Shown here in pieces: positions 26,405 through 36,100 of a stretch of 64,000 nucleotides of DNA. The stretch is from JAHBVH01 sp034432375 (GTDB lineage: Bacteria; Chloroflexota; Anaerolineae; Caldilineales; Caldilineaceae), in contig DAOUCA010000057.1 of the NCBI GenBank assembly GCA_034432375.1, positions 1-64,000 of the forward strand. Reading direction: 5' to 3'. Position numbers and translations under genes: made by a program. Within the stretch, counting starts at the first letter, position 1. Each line of letters begins with the position of its first letter. The notes beneath the pieces were generated by a model. It worked only from the letters and a program-made list of their open reading frames with translations. It had not been told where the DNA came from and did not search any database.

Positions 26405-27145
26405 ATGGCTAACGTACAAACATCAAAGCAGGACCTGGCTCGACGACTGGTGGCAGAAGGCGTTGGGACGTTGTTCTTGGTCGCGGCTGTCGTCGGATCG
26501 GGAATTATGGGGGAACAACTGGCAGGTGGGAATGTCGCGGTGGCATTGCTCGCCAATACCTTTGCGACATCGGCCATTCTGGTGATCCTGATCCTGGCCT
26601 TTGGTCCCGTTTCCGGTGCGCATTTCAATCCGATCGTTAGTCTTGTCATGCTGCTACGGCGCGAACTCACTTGGCAGGAATTTGCGCTGTATGTAGGAGT
26701 CCAATTTGTCGGTGGGCTTATCGGCGTAATCTTAGCTCATCAAATGTTTGCATTGCCGCTTGTCACGCTGTCGCTCAATGATCGAAGTGGCACAGCCAAA
26801 ATGCTCAGTGAGGCGGTGGCAACCTTCGGTCTGATTGGGGTAATTATCAGCTGTTCTGCCCATCGCAAAGAGGCGATTCCTTATGCCGTTGCCGCTTTTA
26901 TTGGTGCCGGCTATTGGTTCACTTCATCGACCTCCTTTGCGAACCCTGCCGTTACCGTGGCACGCACCCTCACCAATACCTTTTCTGGGATCCGCTGGAT
27001 TGATTCGTTTGGCTTTATTGCCGCACAGATTGTCGGAGCACTATTGGCAGTGTTGCTCTTTGGCTGGTTATTTCCTAAAGAATCAAAGACAGGTCACAAC
27101 TCATCAAACCTTTTGGAAGAGAAGATGAGTAACAGTTCGCGATAG
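26405..27145 (+). CDS. aquaporin-family channel, probably for arsenite exit
   Basis: A 246-residue MIP-family membrane channel with six helices and two half-helices. The first NPA box reads HFNPIVSL (NPI), the second FANPAVTV (NPA). Known precedent: arsR-aqpS-arsC clusters, first shown in Sinorhizobium meliloti, where an aquaglyceroporin lets arsenite made by ArsC leave the cell in place of ArsB/Acr3. Here the gene starts five bases after the ArsR-ArsC fusion and must share its transcript, supporting the same role. The NPI box departs from the usual NPA. The gene ends about 20 bp before a decayed tRNA-Asn copy. Confidence 0.85.
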   Translation: MANVQTSKQDLARRLVAEGVGTLFLVAAVVGSGIMGEQLAGGNVAVALLANTFATSAILVILILAFGPVSGAHFNPIVSLVMLLRRELTWQEFALYVGVQFVGGLIGVILAHQMFALPLVTLSLNDRSGTAKMLSEAVATFGLIGVIISCSAHRKEAIPYAVAAFIGAGYWFTSSTSFANPAVTVARTLTNTFSGIRWIDSFGFIAAQIVGALLAVLLFGWLFPKESKTGHNSSNLLEEKMSNSSR

Positions 27146-27163
27146 CCCGATGCCCATTCGGCG

Positions 27164-27203
27164 CGGCAAAATATCCAGCTGTTAACCAGACAGTAGTTAA
27201 TCG
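27164..27203 (+). repeat. decayed third copy of tRNA-Asn core
   Basis: CGGCAAAATATCCAGCTGTTAACCAGACAGTAGTTA aligns with the tRNA-Asn anticodon/variable region at about 30 of 38 bases (CTGTTAACC is kept). It cannot fold as a tRNA. With the copy at 24690 it brackets the ars genes, consistent with an old integration boundary. Confidence 0.65.
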
Positions 27204-27326
27204 TATGGTGTTATGATAAGAACAGATAATGAAGAGCAAGCGACGGCGCTTGAGCCATTAAAGATGCGTTGCGGAGTGGCGATAAGAGAGATAATGCGTG
27301 GGTACATAGACAGGTACCCATTGCCA

Positions 27327-29105
27327 CTACGCTTCATCTCTGGTACCAACAAGTACTATAATCATCGCCGCTGTCCAAAAGCCCCAAGCCATTATCATAT
27401 GTCCCCCATTGTAGAGCAACACGCCCCCAATCAACGACCCGCTCGCCAAAACTGTACTGCTCAGTCGGGCAACTCGCTGTTCCAGCCGATTCATGTGGCG
27501 GAGTGTAGCAGGATCCTCGACACTTCGCACTTGAAGCTTGCCGCTCTCAGCAAGCTTAATGAGCCGCCGTACTTGTGCAGGAACAGCAAGTATATCGCGC
27601 AGTTCATCACGGAGTAAAGAAGGATCAAAAAGGTTAAAGCGCTCGTCACCGATGATCTCCACGGCATACTTTTCCATCTGCGTCCAAAGATTCACATCCG
27701 GGTGCAGTTGTGAGGTGAGGCCAGAGAGCATACCGACAGCGCGACCCAAGTAGATAAAATCCTGAGGAATTTGAAAGGGAAATGCCCGCAACAGATCCTT
27801 AAATTCGCTCGTGAGTTCGCGAATTTCCTCTGGGCTGGGGCGCGCCATTTCCTGCAAGCTGCGTCCCCAAATCCGTGCTAGGACGGCTTCCTGCGCCTCT
27901 GTAATGCGGTCCAGATCTGCATTGGGGAGGAAAAAACCCATGTCACTATAAATTTGGGTCAGCGCCTGTGCATCACGCTTGGCGACAGCAAGCAAGATAC
28001 GCTGTAAATTTTCTCCAACTGCCGCCTCGATATTTCCCATCATGCCAAAGTCAATAAAAGTGATTTGAAAGGGCGTTGGCGTTTCAGGTGAGGCATCAAG
28101 CGGCCGAGACAAGGCACGCACAAAGATGTTGCCAGGGTGCGGATCGGCATGAAAGAAGCCCGCTTGAAAGACTTGCTTGAAGTAGATATCGAGCAGCCGT
28201 TCCGCCAGGATCGTTGGCGAGATCCCCGCAGCCTTAATAGCAGCAAGATCATCGATCCGCAACCCTTCCACATTCTCTAAGGTGAGCACGCGAGCTGTGG
28301 AATGCTGGCGGTAGATCCGGGGGACACGCACATCAGGGGCGTCGGCAAAGATCTTTGCGAAGCGCTCGGCATTGGCAGCTTCAGCCTGATAGTCAAGCTC
28401 TTCCCAAAGCGTGCCGGCAAATTCTTCCATCAACGCCGGTACATTGGCGCGTCGCCGGATCGGTGGATAACGCATGACCCACCCAGCCACCACGCGCAGG
28501 GCCGCCAAGTCGGTGCGTACAACGGCTTCGATACCTGGCCGTTGCACTTTCAGCACGACTGCTTGCGTCGTTTGTGAAGTGGTAGCGGCGGCATTCAGTA
28601 GTAAAGTGGCACGGTGCGCTTGCCCCAAAGAAGCAGCAGCCAAGGGTTTTTGTTCGATCAGCGAAAAGCGTTGCTCGACATCGCCCAACTCTACCGCTAA
28701 CACTTCGGCGATCTGCGGCCAGGGCACCGGTGGTACTTCATCTTGTAAGCCCGTAAGTTCTTCGGTAATCTCAAGAGGTAGCACGTCTACACGCGCACTG
28801 AGGAATTGCCCCAATTTGATCAGGACCCCTCCCATCTCTACGGCCAGTGTACGAAAACGGCGTGCCATCTGGCGCATCCGATTGGTACGGCTAGCGCGGA
28901 TCTGTGACCCAAGCAAAGGCAGACGCGCAAGCAGTAGATCGAGCAGAATAAAGTGCCCAATCACCCCCGCAAAGAAGCGCAGAATACGCCGATAACGATG
29001 CCGGTCGGGCAGCGAAATGCTGTTGGCTACAGCGTCAACGGAAGAGCGGCCAAATGGTGAGGGAATGGGGCCATGAGCGGCAGGCTGAAAAGATTCATTT
29101 TGCAT
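27327..29105 (-). CDS. AarF/UbiB (ABC1) family atypical kinase
   Basis: A 592-residue protein kinase-like protein. Family marks: the KxGQ motif in GGVLIKLGQFLSARVD (about 97), the Ala-rich loop AAASLGQAH, the VAIK-like Lys in VVLKVQRPG, the ExD stretch EELDYQAEAANAERF, the catalytic loop HADPHPGN and the metal motif FIDFG. The C-terminus ends in two hydrophobic segments, so it is probably membrane bound. Relatives support quinone/isoprenoid lipid metabolism. An in-frame ATG at 29219 would add 38 hydrophobic residues; MQNESF at 29105 is preferred, with modest certainty because no clear ribosome binding site is seen. A stem GGGTAC/GTACCC lies just downstream (27301-27320). Confidence 0.9.
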   Translation of the reverse strand: MQNESFQPAAHGPIPSPFGRSSVDAVANSISLPDRHRYRRILRFFAGVIGHFILLDLLLARLPLLGSQIRASRTNRMRQMARRFRTLAVEMGGVLIKLGQFLSARVDVLPLEITEELTGLQDEVPPVPWPQIAEVLAVELGDVEQRFSLIEQKPLAAASLGQAHRATLLLNAAATTSQTTQAVVLKVQRPGIEAVVRTDLAALRVVAGWVMRYPPIRRRANVPALMEEFAGTLWEELDYQAEAANAERFAKIFADAPDVRVPRIYRQHSTARVLTLENVEGLRIDDLAAIKAAGISPTILAERLLDIYFKQVFQAGFFHADPHPGNIFVRALSRPLDASPETPTPFQITFIDFGMMGNIEAAVGENLQRILLAVAKRDAQALTQIYSDMGFFLPNADLDRITEAQEAVLARIWGRSLQEMARPSPEEIRELTSEFKDLLRAFPFQIPQDFIYLGRAVGMLSGLTSQLHPDVNLWTQMEKYAVEIIGDERFNLFDPSLLRDELRDILAVPAQVRRLIKLAESGKLQVRSVEDPATLRHMNRLEQRVARLSSTVLASGSLIGGVLLYNGGHMIMAWGFWTAAMIIVLVGTRDEA

Positions 29106-29364
29106 GAAAGAAATGGTAGTTGAGAGGAGAGCGAAAGTCAAATCTTTCCACTCCTTCACAAAGGCGACAGCTCCTATCGCTACCAACGGATGCCAGAGCA
29201 GAAAAGTAATTACCGTCATTTGGTGTATCAGCGATGGGTACTAAAGCAGATGCGCTTCTATGCAAAATCAACTACACTTTCACGCTGACTCACGGCCTGT
29301 CGTGCGGTCTTTTATCCGTATTTAGTTTTGCCCATGCAGACAAGAATCGATTGGAGATCAAAGA

Positions 29365-29448
29365 ATGCTTAAAAAATTATATGCGTTTGGCGTGGGGGTC
29401 ATGATTGGCAGCAGCTTAATTGCTGCATGGATTACCCTCTATCACTAG
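29365..29448 (+). CDS. 27-residue small membrane peptide (candidate)
   Basis: ATG with GGAG nine bases upstream opens a 27-codon frame: MLKKLYAFGVGV then MIGSSLIAAWITLYH. Two Lys at the start followed by one hydrophobic helix fits a single-pass inner-membrane peptide. It lies alone between the UbiB-like kinase (divergent) and coaX. Only the start signal and the composition support it. Confidence 0.4.
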   Translation: MLKKLYAFGVGVMIGSSLIAAWITLYH

Positions 29449-29565
29449 CCTCGTTCACCCAATTCATAGCACAAATTTTCGGTAAAGAGCAGTTTTGATT
29501 TCCAATAGCAATGCGCTATACTCGTGGTCGTCGCACCCATCCTATTGATCGGACGGAGATCCATC

Positions 29566-30342
29566 ATGCTCTTGTGTATAGATATTGGCAACACAAACAT
29601 CACCCTGGGGCTCTATGAACAAGAGACCCTGGGTCCCCATTGGCGGCTATCGACTGACCACGGTCGGATGCCCGATGAATTCGCCATGCAATTGATCGGA
29701 CTCTTCAACTTTGCCGGTCTCACCCCCCTTCATATAGACGGCGTAGCCCTCGCGTCGGTGGTTCCCCCTTTAACCGGCAAATGGGTCGAGGTCTGCCGCC
29801 AATATCTTAAGAGTGAACCGTTGGTGGTCACCGCGGCCACGCAAACTGGTGTGCGGATTCTCTATGACGATCCCAGCGCAGTCGGTGCCGATCGGCTTGT
29901 CGATGCCGTTGCCGCTTACCAGCTTTACGGGGGACCTGCTTGCATCGTCGATTTTGGCACAGCCACCACCTTTGATGCCATCACCGCAACCGGCGACTAT
30001 CTTGGCGGTGCGATTACGCCGGGCATTGGCATCTCGATGGAAGCGCTCTTTCGCCATGCGGCCAAGCTACCCAAAGTGGACATTGAACGCCCACCCGCCG
30101 CGATTGGACGCAACACAGTCCATGCCATGCAATCCGGCCTGCTCTTTGGCTATGTCAGTCTGGTAGAGGGCATGGTTGCGCGCTTCCGCACCGAGTTGGG
30201 AGCAGGCATGAAGGTGATCGGTACGGGGGGGTTGGCCTCGATTATTGCCAAAGAGACCACGGTGATTGAAGAAGTTGCCCCGTGGTTGACGCTCGATGGT
30301 TTGCGTATGGTCTATGCCATGAATCGGCCAAATGGGAGTTGA
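29566..30342 (+). CDS. coaX: type III pantothenate kinase CoaX
   Basis: A 258-residue kinase that phosphorylates pantothenate, the first step of coenzyme A synthesis. Type III marks: ATP-binding DIGNTNITLG at the start, GADRLVDAVAAY in the middle and DFGTATTFD. It starts at the ATG at 29566 (MLLCIDIGN) with GGAG eight bases upstream; the in-frame ATG at 29524 adds residues unlike the family. It ends two bases before the coaBC ATG, so the two CoA genes form an operon. Confidence 0.95.
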   Translation: MLLCIDIGNTNITLGLYEQETLGPHWRLSTDHGRMPDEFAMQLIGLFNFAGLTPLHIDGVALASVVPPLTGKWVEVCRQYLKSEPLVVTAATQTGVRILYDDPSAVGADRLVDAVAAYQLYGGPACIVDFGTATTFDAITATGDYLGGAITPGIGISMEALFRHAAKLPKVDIERPPAAIGRNTVHAMQSGLLFGYVSLVEGMVARFRTELGAGMKVIGTGGLASIIAKETTVIEEVAPWLTLDGLRMVYAMNRPNGS

Positions 30343-30344
30343 CC

Positions 30345-31559
30345 ATGAATCCTTTGCACGGGAAACGGATCGTACTCGGCGTATCAGGTAGCATCGCCTG
30401 CTACAAGGTGGCCGATCTAGCCAGCAAATTGACCCAGGCTGGCATTCAGGTTGACACGATTTTGACCGATAGCGCCCTCCACTTTCTTACCCCGCTCACC
30501 TTTCAATCCGTCACAGGTCGGCGCGCCTATACCAATGCCGACTTGTGGGGCAACGAGGCTCATGTACTCCATGTGGGCCTGGCCCGTGGGGCCGACCTGC
30601 TTGTGGTTGCACCGGCGACCGCCAACACCCTCACCAAATTAGCGCATGGGCAGAGCAATGACCTGCTTAGCATCACCGCTTTGGCCGCCACCTGTCCCGT
30701 GCTTGTCGCACCAGCCATGGATGGCGGTATGTACAACCACCCGGCCACGCAGGCCAATCTTCAGACACTCATGGCGCGCGGCGTCACGGTCGTTGGGCCG
30801 GAAGAGGGGCACCTGGCGTCGGGGTTGGTAGCACGTGGCCGCATGAGCGAACCGGTAGCGCTGCTGGGCCAGATTCGCCACCGCTTGGCCCAAGGGGGCC
30901 CATTGGCTGGGCGTACGGTGGTGGTGACCGCAGGGGGTACTCGCGAAGCCGTCGATCCCGTGCGTTATCTGACGAACCACTCATCGGGCAAACAAGGCTA
31001 TGCGGTGGCGCAAGCGGCACTTGATGCTGGGGCCGCGGTGATCTTGATTTCCACGACCCAGGCATTGCCTGTTCCCACAGGTGCGCAGTTTGTCGCCGTG
31101 GAGAGTGCACATGAGATGTTAGAGGCGGTGTTGCGCGCTTCTGCCGATGCCGATGTGTTGATCATGGCGGCTGCCGTGGCCGATTTTCGTCCCGCCCAGG
31201 TAGCCAGCCAGAAGATCAAAAAGCTGCAAGGAACGCCCCGATTGGAGTTGGCTGCCAACCCTGATATTTTAGCAACCCTGGCCAGCCAGCGGCGCGCCGA
31301 TGAGCGGCTAAAAGTCGTCGTCGGCTTTGCGGCGGAAACCCAAAATTTACGGGAGAATGCGCAGAGCAAGTTAACACGCAAAAAGCTCGACCTGATTGTC
31401 GCCAACGATGTCAGCGCGCCAGATGCCGGCTTTGCCGTAGAGACAAACCGGGTGACCTTTTTACGGGCGGATGGCTCTTCGGAAATGCTGCCCTTACAGA
31501 GCAAAGATGCGGTTGCCGCCCGCATCATCACCGAAGTTGTGGATCTACTCACCAATTGA
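30345..31559 (+). CDS. coaBC: bifunctional phosphopantothenoylcysteine decarboxylase / phosphopantothenate-cysteine ligase
   Basis: A 404-residue fusion for two middle steps of CoA synthesis. The N-terminal flavoprotein CoaC part has GVSGSIACYK, the active-site His in EAHVLHVGLARGAD, and APAMDGGMY, where the common family motif is PAMNxxMW, so Asp stands in place of the usual Asn. The C-terminal CoaB part has TAGGTREAVDPVRYLTNHSS, GKQGYAVAQA and the substrate-binding KKLDLIVAND. GGGAG precedes the ATG at 30345; a longer in-frame start overlaps coaX and is rejected. Confidence 0.95.
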   Translation: MNPLHGKRIVLGVSGSIACYKVADLASKLTQAGIQVDTILTDSALHFLTPLTFQSVTGRRAYTNADLWGNEAHVLHVGLARGADLLVVAPATANTLTKLAHGQSNDLLSITALAATCPVLVAPAMDGGMYNHPATQANLQTLMARGVTVVGPEEGHLASGLVARGRMSEPVALLGQIRHRLAQGGPLAGRTVVVTAGGTREAVDPVRYLTNHSSGKQGYAVAQAALDAGAAVILISTTQALPVPTGAQFVAVESAHEMLEAVLRASADADVLIMAAAVADFRPAQVASQKIKKLQGTPRLELAANPDILATLASQRRADERLKVVVGFAAETQNLRENAQSKLTRKKLDLIVANDVSAPDAGFAVETNRVTFLRADGSSEMLPLQSKDAVAARIITEVVDLLTN

Positions 31560-31656
31560 AACAAAATCGTAAGTAGCTGACAGTAGGAACACAACGTCAT
31601 CCCTTCTAGAAACCGATTACAGCTAGTTGCTATAATTTATTTTGGGAGGGATCTAT

Positions 31657-31917
31657 ATGTTTCCGCTGCTCGCTGGAGCCACAACCTTTGTCTTATTGGC
31701 CCTCTATTGCCAGTGGATCGGCGATGATTGGGAAGAAGAAAGGGTAGAAGATAGATCAGCAACGAGGCTAGCTCTTCTCCTCAATTCCAAGAGAAGGAAC
31801 AGATCCCGATCTTTATTTGGCCCACGCCAGCGAAGCAGCGAACACATCGAGATTTGTGAGTTTCCCTCTGCTGCCCATCCGCTCAGTGAACAATCTCCAG
31901 TTCCGCATAGAAAGTAA
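31657..31917 (+). CDS. small single-pass membrane protein, unknown
   Basis: An 86-residue protein with a strong ribosome binding site (GGGAGGG, six bases before ATG) and a TATAAT at 31630-31635. Residues 1-20 (MFPLLAGATTFVLLALYCQW) form one membrane helix; the rest is charged and Arg/Ser-rich (SKRRNRSRSLFGPRQRSSEH), probably cytoplasmic. No family is recognised. The signals before the start make it more credible than other short frames here. Confidence 0.5.
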   Translation: MFPLLAGATTFVLLALYCQWIGDDWEEERVEDRSATRLALLLNSKRRNRSRSLFGPRQRSSEHIEICEFPSAAHPLSEQSPVPHRK

Positions 31918-32038
31918 TCTATGACAGCCAAAGAGTCCAAGAGACACTTGAAGAGACACTTGAACCAGCCCTCGCTCTTGCCAGTGCCAACTTACTTGCT
32001 GATCGAATAGCCAAGGGATATAATACAGTAGCCACTAG

Positions 32039-32226
32039 GCTCGACTTTGTACAAAAATGTTTCTCGGTCTTCGTCGACTTACTCTGGTGATAATTGTCCA
32101 GAGGTGATTTATTGTGAATATCCGTGACTTTTCAGCACGTCAGCTGAAAGTACGACCTTTCATTAAATCACGTCCGTGCATACCACTGGAGCGGCGTGAC
32201 GTTTTCAAAAATGTACAAAGTCGAGC
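32039..32226. mobile_element. 188-bp terminal-inverted-repeat element
   Basis: Perfect 15-bp ends GCTCGACTTTGTACA (32039-32053) and TGTACAAAGTCGAGC (32212-32226). TA dinucleotides stand just outside both ends, which would fit an IS630/Tc1-type TA target, but this is only suggestive. The inside has a TTTCAGC/GCTGAAA hairpin near 32127-32149 and no gene. The rest of the stretch 31918-32385 holds three near-copies of TAGGTGCCTTC at about 32261-32290 and a TATAAT at 32303-32308. Confidence 0.75.
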
Positions 32227-32385
32227 TAAGGCTGTTGCAAGAAAATAAATCCTCCGTAGGTGCCTTCTAGGTGCCTTCTAGGTGCCTACGGGTGGGGGTT
32301 TTTATAATTTGCAAGCGCCTAAATAGATCGTTAGATAAAGTGCATTCTTACCTACATACAAATACGGTAGACGGAGGGGTGCAAC

Positions 32386-33039
32386 ATGAGACGACTTGTT
32401 TTCACCTTCTTTGGAACTTTTAACGTACAAGTAGGTGACGAACCAATAACGGGCTTTCGGTCAGACAAAGAGCGTGCGCTCCTGGCCTATCTGGCGCTAG
32501 AAGCCCAAAAACCCCTCACCCGCCGCTTGTTGGCCACGATACTCTGGTCAGAAATGAGCGACCAGGGTGCGCTTGACAATCTTCGCAAAACCTTATATCG
32601 CTTGCGTATGACATTAGATGCTGCCGAAAAGGGCAGCAGTGACTATCTTCTGACGGTTACACGGCAGTCGATCCAATTTAACCAGCCCAATGCCTTCGTT
32701 GACGTACATGTCTTTCAAACACAACTAGACGCAAGCTATACCCACACTCACGGGCAACTCCATGATTGCGCCACTTGTCTGGCTCGCCTGGACGAAGCGA
32801 CGGCACTCTATCGGGGCGAATTGTTAGCTGGGCTGGGGATCGCCGACGCTCCCGCCTTTGAAGAGTGGCTTTTACTACGCCGCGAGCAGTTGCAGCAATG
32901 CCTCTGCTATACTCCGTTCAGAATGAGAAACGGGGATTTGCCAATCGTAGAGGCAGTGCCTTGCGCCTGCCCGTACTGCGCGACCGCAAGGGTCAGTTAC
33001 CTCCTAGGTGCCTACAAGAAACTCCGCTTTTCATTCTGA
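32386..33039 (+). pseudogene. truncated SARP/BTAD-type transcriptional regulator
   Basis: The first about 170 residues match the N-terminus of SARP-type activators: an OmpR-like winged helix (FRSDKERALLAYLALEAQKP; LWSEMSDQGALDNLRKTLYR) and the start of the bacterial transcriptional activation domain (YRGELLAGLGIADAPAFEEW). The usual rest of that domain and the long ATPase/TPR part are missing. The last about 45 residues, from CLCYTP on, are read from an inverted-repeat element that begins at 32905. GGAGGGG lies before the ATG, so a short DNA-binding protein could still be made, but the normal protein is lost. Confidence 0.75.
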
Positions 33040-33052
33040 TTTCTGTATAGCA
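32905..33052. mobile_element. 148-bp inverted-repeat element interrupting the SARP gene
   Basis: The ends TGCTATAC...TCAGAATGAGAAACGG and CCGCTTTTCATTCTGA...GTATAGCA are imperfect inverted repeats of about 30 bp. The element carries TAGGTGCCTAC, a motif also seen near 32280. It falls within the coding frame of the regulator. The missing downstream part is not present after the element, so a deletion came with or after insertion. Confidence 0.7.
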
Positions 33053-33064
33053 TGATTCTTGCAT

Positions 33065-33100
33065 CGTCGTCACATCGACGGCTCGGACGATGTGACGACG
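33065..33100. terminator. hairpin downstream of the beta-helix protein gene
   Basis: CGTCGTCACATCG (33065-33077) and CGATGTGACGACG (33088-33100) form a perfect 13-bp stem with a 10-nt loop, placed eight bases past the stop of the minus-strand gene. There is no U-run on either strand. Confidence 0.55.
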
Positions 33101-33108
33101 GGAATAGA

Positions 33109-36100
33109 TTATCGACCGTTGGTGACCAGCGGTACGAAGATCTGCTGCCCCGATCCAACTGGTGTGGCGTTCGGGTCGAAGGTCAGTACGAGGCTGCCCA
33201 CATAGGTTCCGTTGCCACCATTGCTGCCGGCCGCGCTGGCGCTACTGCTGAAGAGGTCAACAAAGATGCGAAACTTGACACGTATTGGCAAGCCAACCGC
33301 AAACGCCTGGCTTAGCGTGTCGCCAGGGCTAAAGTCGCCGCCGGACAGGCTGCTGTTGTCTACTGCCAGCATGGAGCCGACGCCGCCATTGTCCACCACC
33401 GTCGTGGCATTGCAGAGACTGGGCACCAACCCACCCTGGTCGGCGGTGTATTCCAACGTTTTGACGCGGAAGAAGAGATCTGTGAAGCTGATGGCGCTGC
33501 TATTCTGCTGCATGGCGGTGATGGTGTAGATCGGCAAAGCACCACCGGTTGCGGCACAGGCTTGGGCGACCGGGTTGTAAGAGGTGGTGACACCGACTGA
33601 GGTCACGCTGCTATTAAGCGTCAGTGCCTCAACGGCACCGATATCACATCCCGTGCCTTGTGGACGGACTACGCCGCGCTGGTCGACGTTGTTTACGGGA
33701 GAAGCGGCGCAGACAGCATTGTCGCCGGCATCGATGGCAGCGCTGCCGGCCAGCAGGGCGTGGGTGAGGGTCGGGCCACCATTGTCCTGGAGTGGACCGA
33801 GCAGCGGGTCTGTATTAATCCTATCACCGGTAGCCGTCAAGTTCGTACATGAACTGTCGCTGGCCAGGTTGTGGCCATTAGAAACTAAGTTTAGGCCGTT
33901 GCTGCAATCATTGCCGGCAATCGTATTGGCAATGATGATGTTGCTGACATAGATTGGGCCCGCACCCAGTTGGGCAATGGCGTCGCCAGTATTGCCTGTT
34001 ACGGTTGTATTGCTCAGGGTGACCGGCCCAGCCGTCGTGTACAACGCCCCACCACCGGTGGCGCTATTGTTACTGATCGTACTATTGATCAATACCACAA
34101 CGCTATTATTGGACCGAATCGCGCCACCCGTGCTACCGGCCTGATTGTTGGCCAAGGTCGTCTGCGTGAAATAGGCCTCCCCTTTATTAATGAGTAAGGC
34201 TCCGCCATTGCCGGTTGTTGCGGTATTGCTGACAATCTCTCCTTGGGTGATACGCAAGATGGCCGTTGCATTTAGATTCCGTATTCCTCCCCCAGATACG
34301 GATGTATTGTCGGCAATCACAGTCTGGGTGAAGGTGGCCTGACCATCGATATTGAAGAGTGCGCCGCCGGATGACGCGGCAAGCCCGGTGGCGGTGTTGT
34401 GCTCCACCTGCCCACCGTGCATCATCAAAACACCCGAACTGTTCTGAATGCCACCGCCATTAGACTTGGCTTGATTGTTGTTGATGATCGCATTAGTTAA
34501 GCTGACAGAGCCCGCATCGTTCCAGAATCCGCCTCCGTGAGCGTTCACGCTTTTATTGCCGATCACTTCGGTGGCGGTCAAGATGAGGTGGCCTGAACTC
34601 ACGACTAACCCACCCCCAGCGTTGACCGCATGATTATAGCTGACGCTGCCACCGTTCATCGCCAGTGTGCCGGCATCAATGTAGATACCGCCAGCCATCC
34701 CGCTGGCGGCATTTTCGTCTACCTGGGTGTCACTCAATGTGATAGCGCCCCGTTCCAGGTAGAGGCCACCTGCATTTAAGAGGGCGCTATTGTTCATCAC
34801 GCTGCTACTGGTCGCGTTGATAAAGCCATCTCTCACGTAGACCCCGCCGCCTTTTTCCTGGGCAATGTTGCTGGTGATCTGCCCGCCGCTGACCGTAAGC
34901 GCGCTGTTTTCGTAGAGATAGACTCCGCCCCCATTCTTGCCGGTGTTGCTGATAACCTGGCTACTATCCAGCAAGTAGAGCGCAGCCCCATCGTTGGGCT
35001 CGGCGGTCGAGAATCCCCAATTGTAAACGCCCCCGCCGTCGCCGTCAGATCTGTTGTCGAAGATTTGACTGCTGTCTGCCAGCGTCACAACGGACAGCGT
35101 ATTGGTGACGGCTCGCCGATTAAAGAGACCACCACCAAAGAAGGCCGACCAGTTGCCCTGCACCAGGCTGGTGCCCGTGAGGGTAACATAGGCGCTGTTG
35201 GTGATAGTATTGATCGTGTAAATGCCGCCGCCCCGTCCCGTTGTGTTATCGCTAATCAGGCTGCTGTCATTCACGATGAGGCTGCCGCCATAGTTAAAGA
35301 TACCACCACCCCAGCCGTCAGCATCGTTGCCCGCTGCCAGGCTACTATTTTGCAGCGTCAGCGTACCGCCATTGTTGAAGATGCCGCCGCCGCCAACGCT
35401 GGCTTGATTGCTGCTGACGACACTGTTGTCCAACTGCGCGCCACTTGCGTACAGCCCGCCGCCCCGCCCGAGCAGGAACAGGGGATCTGCACTGTAATCG
35501 TACAGCGCTTGGTTGTTGGTGATCGTGCTGTTGCTGATGGTAATAGAGCGATTGGCGAAAATGCCACCACCTTGCCCGGTGCTCACCTGGTTATTGCGGA
35601 TCGTGCTCCGGTTGATGGTTACGGCGGCATCGCTGACGGCGATACCGCCGCCATCCGCGTCAGTCACCCTGCCGTTCTGTATGGTCAGATCAGAAATATT
35701 CACATTTGTATCGACGCCAGTTATGCTAAATACTCTGTGCGTGTGTGTACAGGCACCCCCCGCAGGATCGCATGTGTTCGCCTGGATGATCGTGCTGCCT
35801 GCGCCCGCCCCGGTAATGGCCACATCCGCCGTGATAAGCAGATGACCACTGCCTCCGTCAAGCGTATATGTTCCGGCAGGAATAGTTATGGCATCGGCAC
35901 CGGCACCGGCTGCACAATCGATCGAGCCGGACTGGTCATCGTTGTTGGCATTGAGGATGGCTTCACGTAAGGTGCAGGCGCCATCGTTGGCGACTGTATC
36001 GGCCGTGCTGTCCACTGCCAGGCCGGCGGCGTAGGCGGGTTGGGCTATGGCAATTGCCAGGATCAGCCCGGTCAAGCCCAGCAGCACCTGCACGGTGCTG

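Noticed and set aside
35065..35970. 301-codon plus-strand frame opposite the beta-helix protein
   Set aside because: Shadow frame created by repeated rungs on the other strand.
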